A stretch of DNA of 64,000 bases from Pseudoips prasinana (GCA_951640165.1 OX621263.1:5788501-5852500), one strand, 5' to 3'. Counted from the stretch's first letter, positions 11,211-22,949 are shown. A program made the numbers and translations. Notes: generated by a model not told the origin, from the sequence alone.

Positions 11211-11476
11211 GGCCTGTTGGCGTAGTTGGCAAATGCTTGCTTTTGACGCCGGAGGTCGTGGGTTTGATTCCCACCCAGGACAGATATTTGTGTGCATGAA
11301 CATGTCTGTTTGTCCTGAGTCTGGGTGTAATTATCTATATAAGTATGTATTTACAAAAGAAAAATAGTATATGTATTATATCAGTTATCTGGTTTCCATA
11401 GTACAAGCTCTGCTTAGTTTGGGATCAGATGGCCGTGTGTTAATAGTGTCCCAGAATATTATTTATTTATTTAATT
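11211..11476 (+). mobile_element. tRNA-derived SINE with box A and box B
   Basis: The head reads ggcctgttggcgtagttggc (box-A-like) and gggtttgattcccaccc (box-B-like), giving the spacing of a pol III promoter. A tRNA-unrelated body and an (ATTT)n tail follow. Relatives, mostly truncated, are at 25917-26048 (-), 39095-39160 (-), 42619-42749 (-), 45640-45700 (+), 50550-50630 (+) and 52142-52230 (-). Confidence 0.85.
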
Positions 11477-11707
11477 TACGAACTAAACAGCTCCTAAGTG
11501 GGTTAGTAAAACATAACATAGTCTCATATTTAACATATACCCTTCTACCGCAGCAATCCAGAGACTAATATAATAGTAAATACTTATATGTGGTAATTAT
11601 TAGAGATTACAATATCGAAAGACATTAATTGATTGGGTATATCGTGACTTAAGCAAAATCCACATCGATTCAAAGGTTAGAATAAATTCATCCTCTCGGC
11701 CACTTGT

Positions 11708-11836
11708 AGTACACACGGTTACATATCAAGCTATACATTTCCAATTTAAGCTAACCTGTCATAGTATGGAAATCCTATACAACGTGAGATCAGCTTATAC
11801 TGGAAATTATAGCTTGATGTGTAGCCGTGTGTACCT
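11708..11836. mobile_element. MITE-like inverted repeat
   Basis: The ends gtacacacggttacatatca and tgatgtgtagccgtgtgtac are near reverse complements, and the inverted arms extend over about 44 bases with mismatches. There is no ORF. A palindromic MITE is the simplest reading. Confidence 0.7.
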
Positions 11837-12005
11837 ATTACCTACTTATCGTTAGTAGTTTATCTTATCGACTCGTATAGCAAATACACCACGTCCATAG
11901 AGTACATTATATCTTCCTTATCTATATTGGCTTTTACGGCTCTGGCTTTTTCGGCCTTATGAGCAATCTTAAGTCAGGTAAAGTCCGTCGCAGTCAAGTC
12001 ATATT

Positions 12006-12031
12006 CCTTGTCCTACTGGGGTAGGACAAGG
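12006..12031. repeat. short perfect hairpin, 4-base loop
   Basis: Arms of 11 bases, CCTTGTCCTAC and GTAGGACAAGG, flank the loop TGGG. Confidence 0.8.
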
Positions 12032-12089
12032 ACTATATCAGTGGAGACTGTACTAGAGGCTTCCATGGAGTTTTAGATCCAACACAGAA

Positions 12090-13075
12090 AATTGTATTCA
12101 GCACTTGGGTATTAACATACACTTGTACTTGTCAAGCTCATAATGCAGTATATAGTGGAATACAGTATAAGAATAACAAAAAAAATATATATTAGTCCGT
12201 CCATGCGGTCTGTTTTATCACATATATTTCCTTGAATAATAAGTTATCAATCTATTATTTTTAAAATTTAGATCTACTATATTAAAATTAAAGAATTGAA
12301 AGCAACGAGCAGTTGGCTAGCGCAGAAGGCACTTAACCAGTAGCTTAATTTAAGCGAGTAATACCTGACTGCACCCTTTTGGGGTTTGGGCCACAGCTCA
12401 GAGAGCCGCTGAAAAGACGAAATTCTAAATGAGGGTGTGATCACATGTACGGGATCACCGATCACGCGTTAAGGGGCAAAAGCGATCCTCGCCGCTGAGG
12501 AACCTACCCTAGCTAACCTTCGGGTTTCTCTAGCTACCTAGGTGGACGACCCGGAGAAGAAAGCCACAAAGAAACTCCGGGCTTGCTTTTTTGTCTTCTT
12601 TTGCTTTTAATTTACGATTTTTTTTAATGTTTTGTATTTTACGAGTACTTACTTTGTGATTGAATTTTATGTAGGCTAATGCACGCACAGAACCGTTGTC
12701 ATCTAGTAAATCAAATTGTGAGGTAATAAACAATAACATTCAATTTCACTCAAGCAATTAGAATAACCTCTTTCTACACGAAAAAAACGGTGGGTGCATC
12801 CGCGAACATTTACAAAATTAACAAGTCACACGAAGTCTACCAGAGTGCGATCACTGTGTGAAAAAAAAATATGAGCACCCCGACAGCAGGTCGACCAGCT
12901 ACCGCAAGCAGCACCCGTTCACGAGTATGTTGGTGGGCCAGCCATCGGCTCCGCCCTACTAGTTTTTGGATATGAAACAATGCCTCGATGCGTACTTATC
13001 CGCGTTGGCGCCAAAACCCCCATCCACCACGCCTTCGCCCGACTGAGTTGCTATCGCCAGCGCAGTGTGTTGCCC
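12090..13075. repeat. dispersed repeat, copy 1
   Basis: Long shared text with 25085-25915, including ttcagcacttgggtatta, gatcctcgccgctgagga and gcagcacccgttcacgagta. No intact ORF is seen in either copy. It is probably the untranslated part of a retroelement, but the class is not clear. Confidence 0.7.
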
Positions 13076-13261
13076 GAGACGACGGATAACAATATCAAAG
13101 AGAATGTAAGATAATATATAAATGATTCTAATGTAATGTAAATATGTATCAAGCTACCCCAATCTGTCAAATTTCTCCAATTGAAAGTGAACCTTATGCT
13201 TTTGTGATAAAGTTGAAAATCTATAAAAGAATCTCAAAACTGGGAAATCATAAATTTAATC

Positions 13262-13664
13262 GTCCAGCGGGTCTCGAACCTGCACCATCTACCAATCCGG
13301 GGTAGGCGCTACGCGTTAAGCTACGAACGATACACACTGGCAGATCAAATTTAGGATTCCCTTGCTAAAACTCTTCCGGAGGATGATTTTTGATTAACGC
13401 TTTGCATTGCGAATAATGCTATAAAATTCGAATTTGATAGTTTGGAAGGTATTATCACTATGATATGATATTTCACATGCAACTGTGAACATATTAGTCG
13501 GCCATGTTTCTAGAAAACAAAGCCGATAGATAATACCTATATCCTCCGGAAGCGTGTTAGCAAGGGAATCCTAAATTTGATCTGCCAGTGTGTATCGTTC
13601 GTAGCTTAACGCAGAGCGCTTATGCCGGATTGGTAGATGGTGCAGGTTCGAGACCCACCAGACG
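13262..13664. mobile_element. inverted pair of tRNA-like SINE heads
   Basis: The right arm (13592-13664, +) reads as a tRNA-like head: tagcttaacgcagagcg (box A) and ggtgcaggttcgagaccc (box B), with partly pairing ends atcgtt/gacgat. The left arm (about 13261-13333) is its reverse complement. Beyond the heads the arms also share the text gatctgccagtgtgtatc. The spacer is about 150 bp. Confidence 0.75.
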
Positions 13665-13773
13665 ATTAAAATTATGATTTCCCATTTTTGAGATTAGATT
13701 AACGCTTTGCATTGCGAATAATGCTATAAAATTCAAATCCATAAAAAAAATTGACAGATTGGGGTAGTTGGAT

Positions 13774-14132
13774 ATGCTCCGGCGCTGGGAGCTAATCCCA
13801 GCGCGAGAGCGTATGCGGCGCCCGGCTGGCTTCTCCCCGATTAGGCCCCGCCCCTGGGACCACTGGCGTTTAGAGGAGGGAACGAGTGGAGTTCTTTTCC
13901 TCCGAGCCAGCGGTCCCGGGAAGGGTATCTGCTGTAGCTCAGGTAACTACTACTGCGTACTGGGGATAGGGGGGGAGGCATTCAGGCCTCTCCTCTTCCC
14001 GGCGGTACTGGCGAGATCGTTCACGAGTATCCAGAGCCCCCGCTACAGGCACTGTGAGGCTGGCTACGGTGGTTTTAGTGGGTCAAGCCCCACACCACGA
14101 GGGACTAGAGCATTTCCACCACGTTCAAAAAA
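13774..14132 (+). mobile_element. GC-rich short retroposon with target-site duplication
   Basis: A 359-bp GC-rich insert is flanked by AGTTGGAT at 13766-13773 and 14133-14140 and ends in a short A run. Direct repeat plus A tail point to LINE-machinery insertion. The ORF at 13768-14226 crosses both boundaries and is not a gene. It may be a SINE or a fragment of an R1-like LINE. Confidence 0.7.
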
Positions 14133-14986
14133 AGTTGGATGTGCTGACGTCTGTAGGTACATACACTACACGAATGAAAGACAACATTTTAAAAGAATTC
14201 TTTTATTTCTTATCCAATTACCTTAGCAAATAATTAGGCATGGGACCCCCTTTACAAATCGGTAAACATTAATATTTAAAGATCAATATGTAATAAAAAT
14301 ATTTATTTCAACAATTTAATCCCAGTTCCGCCCTACCCATCACCAATAAAATAAATAAATAAAAATAAAAATAAAAAAGGTTTTTATTCACGTAGACTTT
14401 AAAAAAGCGCTTGTAAATAGTCAGAACATGTTTGTAGTAATATAGTTGTATACATTAGATATTATTTCTAGTAACATAGATATTTAGGTACATCTTGTAT
14501 GAAAACATTTATAAAATTTATTTTATTACAGAAATGATATTTAGCTAGCTCGTATCAAGTTATTGTCAAGAGATTATGTTTAATTATCTAGTTTAAGTCT
14601 AACCTTATGTTAATAACGACGGTCGCGCTTTAATGCTACCACCGGATCCAATGCGCCCCAACTGAGAAGACCCAGCGAAACAAACTCAGTGGGTTCATCT
14701 ACTACCGGTTTCAACACGACCCAGTTGAGACGGTCCGGCGAAACATACTCAAGCGGGCATGAACACGGGATTTGGTCCAATTAGAGTAATTATTTAGTAG
14801 GCAAACACAATATATGCTCGATCGGTTGTCTGAATGCTTATTATTTTAGATTATATTTAGGTATACAAAAGAAAAACTTCGAAACAATAACATTATTCAT
14901 TTTGAGACAGAGTCAATAATTTTAAATTAAGTATATGATAGCAATCATTCACAGATAGTTCACGTAACACAGCAGATCAGTCATGT

Positions 14987-15754
14987 CTATATGGCTACAA
15001 GATCTCCAGCGAGCAATGTGCAGGTAGGAAGTGAGAGCCAGACGTCTTTGTCATCGATGTACTCTTTAGTGGTGTAATAACCCCTAGCCATAAGTATACG
15101 TTTAATATGTGTTTTAAAACTTGTGTCAGGCAGATCAGTAATTTGAGTAGGAAGCTTGTTATAAAACCTAATACAATTTCCTAAAAATGATTTATTAGTT
15201 TTGCTTACTCTAAAGCCTGGCATGGCTAGTTTGTTTTTATTCCTAGTATTAATATTATGCAGTTCACTTTTCTTTTTATAATTATGAATATTTTTTCTAA
15301 CAAACATTATATTCTGATATATATATTCCGATGGCACAGTAAGTATATTTATTTCTTTAAACAAATTTTGCAAAGAATCGCGACTGCCTAAACCATAAAT
15401 GGCTCTGACTGCTCTTTTCTGCAATACAAAAATGGTACCTATGTCAGCCGCCGAACCCCACAGCAGAATGCCATACGACATAATGCTATGAAAGTACGCG
15501 AAATACACTAATCTAGCAGTTTGTTCATCTGACAATTGCCTTATTTTCCAGACAGCATAGGAAGCCGAACTTAATTTACCTGCTAACTTTTCAATCTGAG
15601 GACCCCATTGCAATTTTGAATCAAGTGTCAATCCTAAAAATACGGTCGATGGGACTAGATCTAATATTTTCGCATTAAGTGCAACTGTTGGTACAATTTG
15701 AGTCACATTCGGCAATGAGAACCTGATGCATTTAGTTTTCCCTGCATTTAACAA
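14987..15754 (-). pseudogene. C-terminal part of LINE reverse transcriptase ORF (older element)
   Basis: It encodes the end of a non-LTR ORF2: thumb-region text LNAGKTKCIRFSLPN, FLGLTLDSKLQWGPQ, SYGILLWGSAADI and LQKRAVRAIYGL, down to a natural-looking stop. Its N-terminal continuation is at 20128-20660, beyond the inserted LINE. It is therefore one half of a broken ORF and not a host gene. Confidence 0.85.
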
Positions 15755-16031
15755 GAGATTATTTGCCGAAAACCATTCTGATATAAAGCTGAGTGTTTTA
15801 TTATAATATATAATAATAATAATTTATTTTATTTCAAGGTTACAAAGACCCATAACTTATATTAACTTAAGTAACTAATTTTACAATAATTATAATTTAC
15901 TAAACTAATTAAAATAAAATTTAATAAAATAAATGAACATAATAAATTATAATAAAATAAATGAACATAATAAATCTTATGAAATAAATAAACATAGTAA
16001 ATCTTATAAAATTACAACAATATATACCAAT

Positions 16032-18827
16032 TTAGATTGACTGTCCTTTATATTGTGTTAGTATTTTATTATTTATATAAGGACAATCAACCTTATCGGC
16101 TATCATATTTAGGACGCTGTTGGCACTGCCGCGAACCCTAGCTATCATAGAGGCTACTCGTTTTCGCATTATAGCACTAAATCCATCCACTTGTGCTTCC
16201 GCGAACATGCCGGATGCGCTACAGTATCGCGGCAGCCCCATCAGCATCCTAAATGCGTCATTATACTGAACTCTGAGGGCTTCGCAAGACCTTTGAGTGT
16301 ATGTCTCCCATAGGCCGCACGTGTAGAAAGATGTGCAATACGCTCTAAATAGTGTCACTTTAGCTTCTATGGAACAACGAGCAAACCTACGGGATATCAT
16401 ATTCGCCCTTACTGACAAAGCCCTCCGTTCTCGTTCTATATCTAAGCTGTCATGCAGATCACTAGTGACCACATGACCGAGATATTTAAAAGTTTCGACT
16501 CGTTCAAGGGGTGTTCCATTAATTTTAATTGGAGGCACACTGGATGGGCGTTTGGAACCCGCCTTAAAAACCATGTAACGGCTCTTTTTTGCGTTAAAAA
16601 TTAGCCCATGGGAGAGAGCATACCCTTCGCAAATATTAAGGAGTCTCCTCAAACCACACATAGATGCACTGAGCAAGGTACAGTCATCAGCGTATGAAAT
16701 ATTATTTACACATACATTGTCTATGTAACATCCAACTCGCTCACTGCTGAGTGCAACAATCAGTTCGTTGATGTATAAATTAAAAAGTATTGGGGATGTG
16801 AGCCCACCCTGTCTAACTCCGCATTCCATTTTATAGGGGTCAGATAGCCACCCTGACCACTTTACGTTATTGACCTGGTTTCCATACCAATATTGAAAGA
16901 TTTTTATTATTTCTGGAGGTATATTTTCTTTAGCTAACTTTTTCCAGAGTATATCGTAGGAAACCAGGTCAAAAGCCTTTGACAGGTCGAGAAAACACGC
17001 GTACACCGGTGTTTCCCGACTCGTGTAATACCTTACAGTTTGCTTAAGGCACAGAATTGCACTTTCAGTCGAAAGTTTAGGTCTGAATCCGAATTGATTA
17101 TCGTGCAACTTAATATGCTGACTCAACTGAGTCTCAAGCAACCTGTCAAGCACCTTGGCAATTATGGTGGCCAGTGATATCGGTCTATAGTTACTTCGAT
17201 CTGACCTATCTCCCGTTTTATTTTTAACCACAGGCACTACTATAGTTCTCATCAAGTCGGTCGGCAAGTAACTGTGACTAATACATAAATTATATAATAG
17301 AGCTAATACTCTTGACATGTGTATACCGGCATACTGTAGATGCTCTATGCTAAGACCGTCGTGACCGGGAGACTTGCCACGTAACATAGATTTGATTACG
17401 TTGTCTATTTCTTTGGAAGTAAAACGCAGGCTCACCTTTCCTTCCGGTATTTTAGCACTGAGCAATCCCAGCGACGGCCCCAATGTAGACCGTACATAAA
17501 ATTGGTCTTTAAACGAGTTGGCTATGTTTTTTGCCTCATTAATTCCATTGATACTCACAGGCAAGCTAGGCTTAGTACTCAACTTGCTCGTAGATTTCCA
17601 AAAACTACGAAAATCCTTAACTGAACGATTAGTTGCAATAATATCCATTTTAATTTGGTTTGCGTTGTCCTGACACCACTTTAAACGGGATTTAAATTGT
17701 TTTCTACTTAAGCACATTTGTTCATACTCAAGACCCGCTACAGGTTTTCCACATAAAACCCATGACTGGTATTTCAGCCTAGCTTCCCTGTGAGCCTGGC
17801 TTACGTGTTTATTCCACCCCGTGATAGGTTTCCCTTTACGAGCTTTTTTATCAAATCCAGATTTAGAACAAATAGCTGACTCCGTGAGAGCAGTCACAAT
17901 ATCTGTATACAATTTAGTAATAACATGCGTATGCATTGAATCATTACAATAATAGTCACAACATGAAATCAACTCGGACGGCAAGTCGATCACTTTTAGT
18001 CTTTCACTGCATTCCTCTCGGTAACAATGTATCTGTTCGTCACCTCTCTCCCCCCACACTGCTTTGTTTTCATGAATTTTAATTTGTTGTATTGATGGTG
18101 TTAATACACTGAAATTACACTCCAGTACAAGGGGAAAGTGGTCCGACCAGAAAACATCGTATTTAACGAGAATATTTTTTACAGAGGTCAGAGTCGAGTT
18201 AGTAATTAGACAATGATCCAGCCATCTTCTAGAACCGTGAGCTTCACTAATAAATGTATATGTATTACTGTCCAAGCCCAGTTTTTCTACATCAATACAA
18301 GTCCACTGTTGATCTATACAGAAATCACTTAGTTCTCTGAAAAACATTTCACCCGGGTGGGCATTAAAGTCCCCCAATACGTATACTGATTCTATCATCG
18401 TATCTTCGATTAAAGCACTCACCAAGCCGAGGCAATCCGTGAAGTACGACAGATTATCCAGCATGTCCGTTGGCATATACACACTAAACACCACCATAGA
18501 CCGATTGTTTGTCACTATTTTAATTGCACATACACGCGGATTATTACACTGTAAAACAGACACATTCTGGAACACCCCCTTTCTCCACAGAAGTGCAACA
18601 CCTCCATATGGTCGTCCTCTTAACATGCCTGCTGATGTATTAATGGCTGATATCCCAGTTGAAACAAATCTGTCGTCTATGGAGTCTAGGTACGATATCT
18701 CATCCGGCAGCAGCCAAGTCTCTTGTAGTGCAATTATATCCGAGTAATTACACATATTTCTTATGTCGTCAATCGAGCGTTTCACGTTTTTACAGTTGTA
18801 ACTTGTTAAAGTTATTATTCTGTCCAT
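16032..18827 (-). CDS. LINE ORF2: AP-type endonuclease and reverse transcriptase
   Basis: An open frame of 931 codons. The endonuclease covers about 1-240 with LQETW (34-38), GDFNAH (152-157) and SDH (228-230). The reverse transcriptase covers about 470-780 with GKSPGHDGLS (484-493), FLDLSKAFD (612-620), RQGGLTSPILFNLYINE (672-688) and the catalytic YADD (712-715). All key residues are present, and 931 residues is normal for CR1-type ORF2. Its ATG follows the ORF1 stop by only a few bases, the usual tight ORF1-ORF2 spacing. The protein would nick target DNA and prime reverse transcription on the element's own RNA. The clade (CR1/L2/Crack/Daphne group) is by style only. Confidence 0.9.
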   Translation of the reverse strand: MDRIITLTSYNCKNVKRSIDDIRNMCNYSDIIALQETWLLPDEISYLDSIDDRFVSTGISAINTSAGMLRGRPYGGVALLWRKGVFQNVSVLQCNNPRVCAIKIVTNNRSMVVFSVYMPTDMLDNLSYFTDCLGLVSALIEDTMIESVYVLGDFNAHPGEMFFRELSDFCIDQQWTCIDVEKLGLDSNTYTFISEAHGSRRWLDHCLITNSTLTSVKNILVKYDVFWSDHFPLVLECNFSVLTPSIQQIKIHENKAVWGERGDEQIHCYREECSERLKVIDLPSELISCCDYYCNDSMHTHVITKLYTDIVTALTESAICSKSGFDKKARKGKPITGWNKHVSQAHREARLKYQSWVLCGKPVAGLEYEQMCLSRKQFKSRLKWCQDNANQIKMDIIATNRSVKDFRSFWKSTSKLSTKPSLPVSINGINEAKNIANSFKDQFYVRSTLGPSLGLLSAKIPEGKVSLRFTSKEIDNVIKSMLRGKSPGHDGLSIEHLQYAGIHMSRVLALLYNLCISHSYLPTDLMRTIVVPVVKNKTGDRSDRSNYRPISLATIIAKVLDRLLETQLSQHIKLHDNQFGFRPKLSTESAILCLKQTVRYYTSRETPVYACFLDLSKAFDLVSYDILWKKLAKENIPPEIIKIFQYWYGNQVNNVKWSGWLSDPYKMECGVRQGGLTSPILFNLYINELIVALSSERVGCYIDNVCVNNISYADDCTLLSASMCGLRRLLNICEGYALSHGLIFNAKKSRYMVFKAGSKRPSSVPPIKINGTPLERVETFKYLGHVVTSDLHDSLDIERERRALSVRANMISRRFARCSIEAKVTLFRAYCTSFYTCGLWETYTQRSCEALRVQYNDAFRMLMGLPRYCSASGMFAEAQVDGFSAIMRKRVASMIARVRGSANSVLNMIADKVDCPYINNKILTQYKGQSI

Positions 18828-18834
18828 TTTATAA

Positions 18835-20079
18835 TTATTTATTACAAGTCGCTACGGCCGTATACCGGCTCGCTTTGAATGGTACAAACCTTCTAAATAT
18901 GATACCTTCGGGCCATATATTCTCGTTAAGAAATACAGACAACTTGCTCTCACAGACGAAAAACTTATATGCATTATATTCACTTTGTTTTTTAAAATGA
19001 ATTTTTTGTAATGTAATACTTTCATTCGTTTTTGAGAGCACGTATTTTATTATATCACTTTCGTCAGTAGCTTTGTGAACGTTTGAAATGAATACGGGAA
19101 CTTTTATTTCCGCCGCTTTGAAACTCCCTTCCAAATCGCGAGCTATTCCTCTTTTACCCATATATCTGTAATTATTCTTAAGTCTACGTTTTCCCGCTAT
19201 TTACCATTCATCCACGTATTCTGAATCTGATGTAGTAGGTTCAATCCTATCTTTATTTACAATATTCTCGTTCGCCGCGCACAACGGAGGAGGCGACGAC
19301 AGTCGAGTATCATTATGAGTCACACCGACCCGGCAAACAGCTGGCGGTGATGCGCTAGATGCATTGGCGCCCGCCCGGTTTGTTCTTTCGTCGACGCTAA
19401 CGTACCCACTTTGCAAAATACTATCACTCCCATGTATTTCACTGGAAATCGGTTTATTTTCGTGATATTTTTTTGTGATAAGTGGCTCCTTAGTGGACAC
19501 GATGCATGGCGACAATGCAATCTGTTTATTTTTTGCATCATTCGTTTTTATTTGTGGCGACAAACTTAGTACTTCTGGATTACTAATCTTATTTGATACC
19601 TCATTTTTGTATTCTTCTAATTGAATTTGCGTAACATACGTGCTTTTAACGGATTCGAGCTCGTTTTTTAACAGCAAAATATCCTTAAGGAGTTTCGTAC
19701 AATCCAGGTGATCAAATGTTATTGGTGGAAGTTTTTCCAACTCCCTGGCAACAAATACAGGCATTTCCTCGGGATCTGTCGTTTTAAAAAGACTTATAAT
19801 GTCTTCCAAGTCTCGGACCTCCTTTCCTGTTCGTTTTCTTAGAACTTTTCGTACGTCCGTTGACACTGAATCAAAAAGTAACGACTTCGATTTTTTGATT
19901 TCATCGCTCGTGAATGATGTTTTACATAACCTCACTAACGTAATTTCGTCCATGATCGATAATTTATTCTGTATGTACGCAAGTAACTCGTCAATAACGA
20001 TATTACACACACTGCACTTTAGTGTATTCGACATATTGGCCGGCACCGATAGACACGACCGCCCGGAACCGATGCACAA
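18835..20079 (-). pseudogene. LINE ORF1 with one in-frame stop
   Basis: Minus-strand ORF1 of the CR1-like element. The N-terminal part holds CSVCNIVIDELLAYIQNK and a coiled-coil segment with LLKDILLLKNELESVKS. The C-terminal part (18835-19161) has NAYKFFV and WPEGIIFRRFVPFK, an RNA-binding-like end common in insect LINE ORF1s. A single TAA at 19201-19203 divides the two; frame and text continue across it without shift. One read error or one mutation separates it from an open frame, in keeping with a young copy. Confidence 0.8.
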
Positions 20080-20127
20080 ACGGTACTGATATTATGCTCA
20101 ATAAGATCTTTATCCTTTCTATTTACT

Positions 20128-20660
20128 TTAAATATGAGCGAACAAAACTATGTCTGATACTTTCTCTACCAGATAAGGGAGATCATTTATATAAACTAGA
20201 AATAAAAATGGGCCCAATATAGATCCTTGGGGCACCCCCATTTTCACAGGATGACGTGCCGAAGTGGCACCGCCTATCGAAACCATCTGTTGTCGCCCCG
20301 ATAAATAGGACATCACAAGATCAAGAGATGTGCCAGATATTCCATAGTACTTCAGTTTAACAACGAGCGTACGATGATCAACGCAATCGAAAGCCTTAGA
20401 GAGATCACAGAAAACTCCCAGCGCATCCTGTGATCCCTCCCAAGCCTCCAATATTGACCTAATTAATGTGCAACCTGCATCCTGAGTAGAGCGGCCCCTT
20501 GTAAACCCGAACTGCTTGTTTTGCAATATCTCATTCACGTTAAAGTGCGACAACATTTGGCTGAGCATCAGCTTTTCAAATATTTTACTTAAAGCTGGTA
20601 GTATTGAGATAGGCCTATAATTCGTGGCATTTTTTGAACAACCTGCCTTGAAAATGGGTA
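20128..20660 (-). pseudogene. reverse transcriptase core of the older LINE
   Basis: It encodes NYRPISILPALSKIFEKL, GFTRGRSTQDAG, VFCDLSKAFDCVDH and GVPQGSILGPFLFLVYIND. At the active site it reads VLFA then shifts frame: the ADD-type motif bases are deleted. The line then runs into the inserted CR1-like element. Dead. Confidence 0.85.
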
Positions 20661-20665
20661 TTCGA

Positions 20666-22746
20666 TTTATTTCGATAAATTCGAAAAAGGGGTCCCAAAA
20701 AGCTATTTTAACGAAATCACAATAGTAATTATGTTAAATTTATATTGCAAGCACCAAAAATAAAACTATTTAGTTATAAGTAAGAAAATATGGCCGATTT
20801 TACTTTTACGTATTTTAATGTTCGATTTTCTCTAAAGAATTTCCATAAAACTATGCATCGTTAGATATTTTCTTCCCAATAAATTGGTTATCCTAATGAA
20901 AAATCTGAATGAGTTGAACATATACTAATGAGCAAAAATTGGGCAAGCAAGTATAGAACATTTCATCATATAATTAAACTATGGTAAATGTATATGGTAA
21001 GTGGTGAAGCCTACAAAAACTTAACTATTTTTACATTAAATTCTTCATCTATATCCTGCGATTGCGGTTGGGTGAAAGTTTTCGTGATTATAGACCGATT
21101 TATATATCCACACTCTTAATTTGCCCCGAGCGTTGCATCCTTTGATACAAAAGCAACACCTAGTGAAACAAAAGAAAGGCGAGGACATAAGCAGCGTGCT
21201 CAATGTTGACAATTGTTTCGTTATCTTCCCTAATGAGGAGTGTGGATAGGCGGTAAAAATAGAAAATGATGACAGCTTTTGTCATTTTATTCCATAGACT
21301 TCAAAGGATTTTTAATTGTTGCAAGCAAAGAGATCTTACTAAGTAGTCATCGACACTATTTTATATTCACAAAATTATCTTGATCTGAGATTATCTATTG
21401 AACTGTTTATTATAAGACTAGTGATCTTATATGCGTTAGCATTAACATTTTAAATAAGCGCACATTATGATGACATATTGATGTAAATGTTGAGTTTCTG
21501 ATGATGATGATATTATCAAGAGTTACGTCTTGAGGCAAAAGAGCTGTGCAAAGATCGTGACAAATGGAAATCCGTTGTCTCAGCCTAGTCTCTGGGAAAC
21601 AGGCGTGATTCTATGGATATATGCATGAAATTATTAAAGCAAATTACAGATTATATGTCGGGAATCCTTAATATGCCCAATTCATGACTATGGTTTTTTT
21701 TTAACAAACCTTTGTCAAGCTATCAATCTAACTTGAGAGATCTTTCAATAAAATCAGCTATGCGGATGATATGGTGCTGCTGACTTGATCTATCAGCTCA
21801 ACAACGAAGCTGTTGTAACTGTATTGGCATTTTCTTCTTGGCCAAGAAGCTGAGAATAAAACCCTTATTGGTTTAATTAAGGTTTAAGGACCATCAGTCC
21901 CAGTCATATAGAATATAGAAATCATAAATTCGTTTTACGCTAGGTACTAGCAGAAACATTTCTGAACAATATAGTGTCATTAGCTTAGCCTTTTATCTAC
22001 TAAGTTTAATGGAACAGAAGGCTTATTTAATGTCAACTTTTAAAATAATGTGCGCTTATTTTGACACTGGTGTTAAACTATATTAATTTTACGGACTTAA
22101 AATTACATTACTATAGTTAAATCACTTTATTTAAAACTAAATTCTATTTTAAAATATGTCTGTTGGATGGTGTTAGGTATCAAAAAATTAAAAAAGTTAA
22201 GAGTTTCTAACTAGGTAGGTAAACTTTTTAAAAGTAAAAAAGTTTTTTGGCAGTAAGTTGTTATTTGTTAAAAAAATATTTATAGTAAAGTTAATTGATT
22301 AAGTATGAAAAATAACGGATTTTTTTTATTTGTTTTCTTAATTTGACTAAGTGTCACATATTAATGACACTTCAATTTTAATAATACAGATATTAATCAA
22401 ATGTTGCCATATGCAATGGCTGTTCCCAATATACCTCAGATTAACAATACAAAAATTGGATTCCACTATTACCAAATATCCCTAGTCAATAATTATGACA
22501 GTAAAGTTCAATTGAAAAATATCTATGTTATTAAAAATCCAGAATTAGAATCACATCACACGAAAAATTTGCAGGTGATGGTGTAAGTCGTTTTTTATGT
22601 GATGCTTCAAAATATTATTTTATGTGATGTGGCACTTAAAAATTTTAACATTATAAAAAAGTGATAAATGTACTGGTATTTTGAAAACATTCGCAAAAGA
22701 TTGCGGTGTTAGGTATGCAGCCTAATATTGTCTTTATTTTTAAGTT
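20666..22746. other. mostly AT-rich, with LINE scraps
   Basis: Two small + strand pieces are recognisable. Bases 21529-21650 give LEAKELCKDRDKWKSVVSA, a LINE C-terminus. Bases 21745-21815 give SYADDMVLLT, a reverse-transcriptase active-site scrap. The ORF at 22401-22586 has no features I can use. Nothing else is seen. Confidence 0.5.
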
Positions 22747-22949
22747 TTATTTGAAAAGCACTAACAATGAAAAGACGAGTAATAAACAGTTATAGCTTAG
22801 AACATAAGCTTTGCTTTCTATGGAAACGGCTTGTTTGTATATCAGTCTGTTGTCGGGCGTGTGCTCTGCGACAGTCGCTGGGGTTCCGTCCATTTCGCCG
22901 AGGTATTGATTTGCGACTTTGAGGTTTTTAGGCAAACCTAAAAAGTCGC
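22747..22949 (-). CDS. putative terminal exon of an unrecognised gene, hydrophobic C-terminus
   Basis: On the minus strand an acceptor (ttttgcag) is followed by an open exon reading NLKVANQYLGEMDGTPAT and EHTPDNRLIYKQ. It ends in about 18 hydrophobic residues (LLLVFSLLVLF) and TAA. Such a tail could be a membrane anchor or a GPI-attachment signal. A clearly related exon lies upstream at 24291-24417. I do not recognise the family. The phase (two bases before the first full codon) does not match the donor of the neighbouring exon, so the two may belong to tandem relatives or to different splice forms. Confidence 0.45.

Larger units (their letters stand above)
13149..14154. mobile_element. MITE broken by two insertions
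   Basis: The left part (13149 onward, gctaccccaatctgtcaa) and the right part (gacagattggggtagttgga near 13753, then gtgctgacgtctgta at 14141-14154) belong to the MITE family of 3291-3424. A tRNA-like palindrome lies inside its middle and a GC-rich retroposon splits its right end. Confidence 0.75.
15790..20095 (-). mobile_element. CR1-like non-LTR retrotransposon, nearly complete
   Basis: A 4.3-kb element on the minus strand: 5' UTR, ORF1 (20079-18835), ORF2 (18827-16032), a 3' UTR of about 235 bp with ataaataaacata repeats, and a microsatellite-like (ATA)n end at 15806-15820. Such short 3' microsatellites are typical of the CR1/L2 group. It lies inside an older LINE, so it is the younger of the two. 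Confidence 0.85.
14380..20665 (-). mobile_element. older non-LTR retrotransposon (Jockey/CR1-like), 5'-truncated, split by a younger LINE
   Basis: Reading on the minus strand, RT motifs at 20660-20100 stop in mid-domain and resume at about 15788. The two edges fit together in the reading frame around a ...DLIEHN / KTLSFISEWFSANNLLLN join. The 3' flank near 14335-14380 has A/T-rich simple sequence like a LINE tail. The 5' end, near 20665, is truncated as is usual for LINEs. Confidence 0.8.

Noticed and set aside
13592..13664. True tRNA gene
   Set aside because: Boxes A and B are present but stems mispair and there is an inverted partner; a SINE-type head is more likely.
13768..14226. 152-codon ORF
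   Set aside because: It runs across both target-site duplications of a GC-rich retroposon; not a gene.
15790..20660. Three or four independent minus-strand host genes
   Set aside because: Their motifs are reverse transcriptase, endonuclease and LINE ORF1; the order shows one LINE nested in another.
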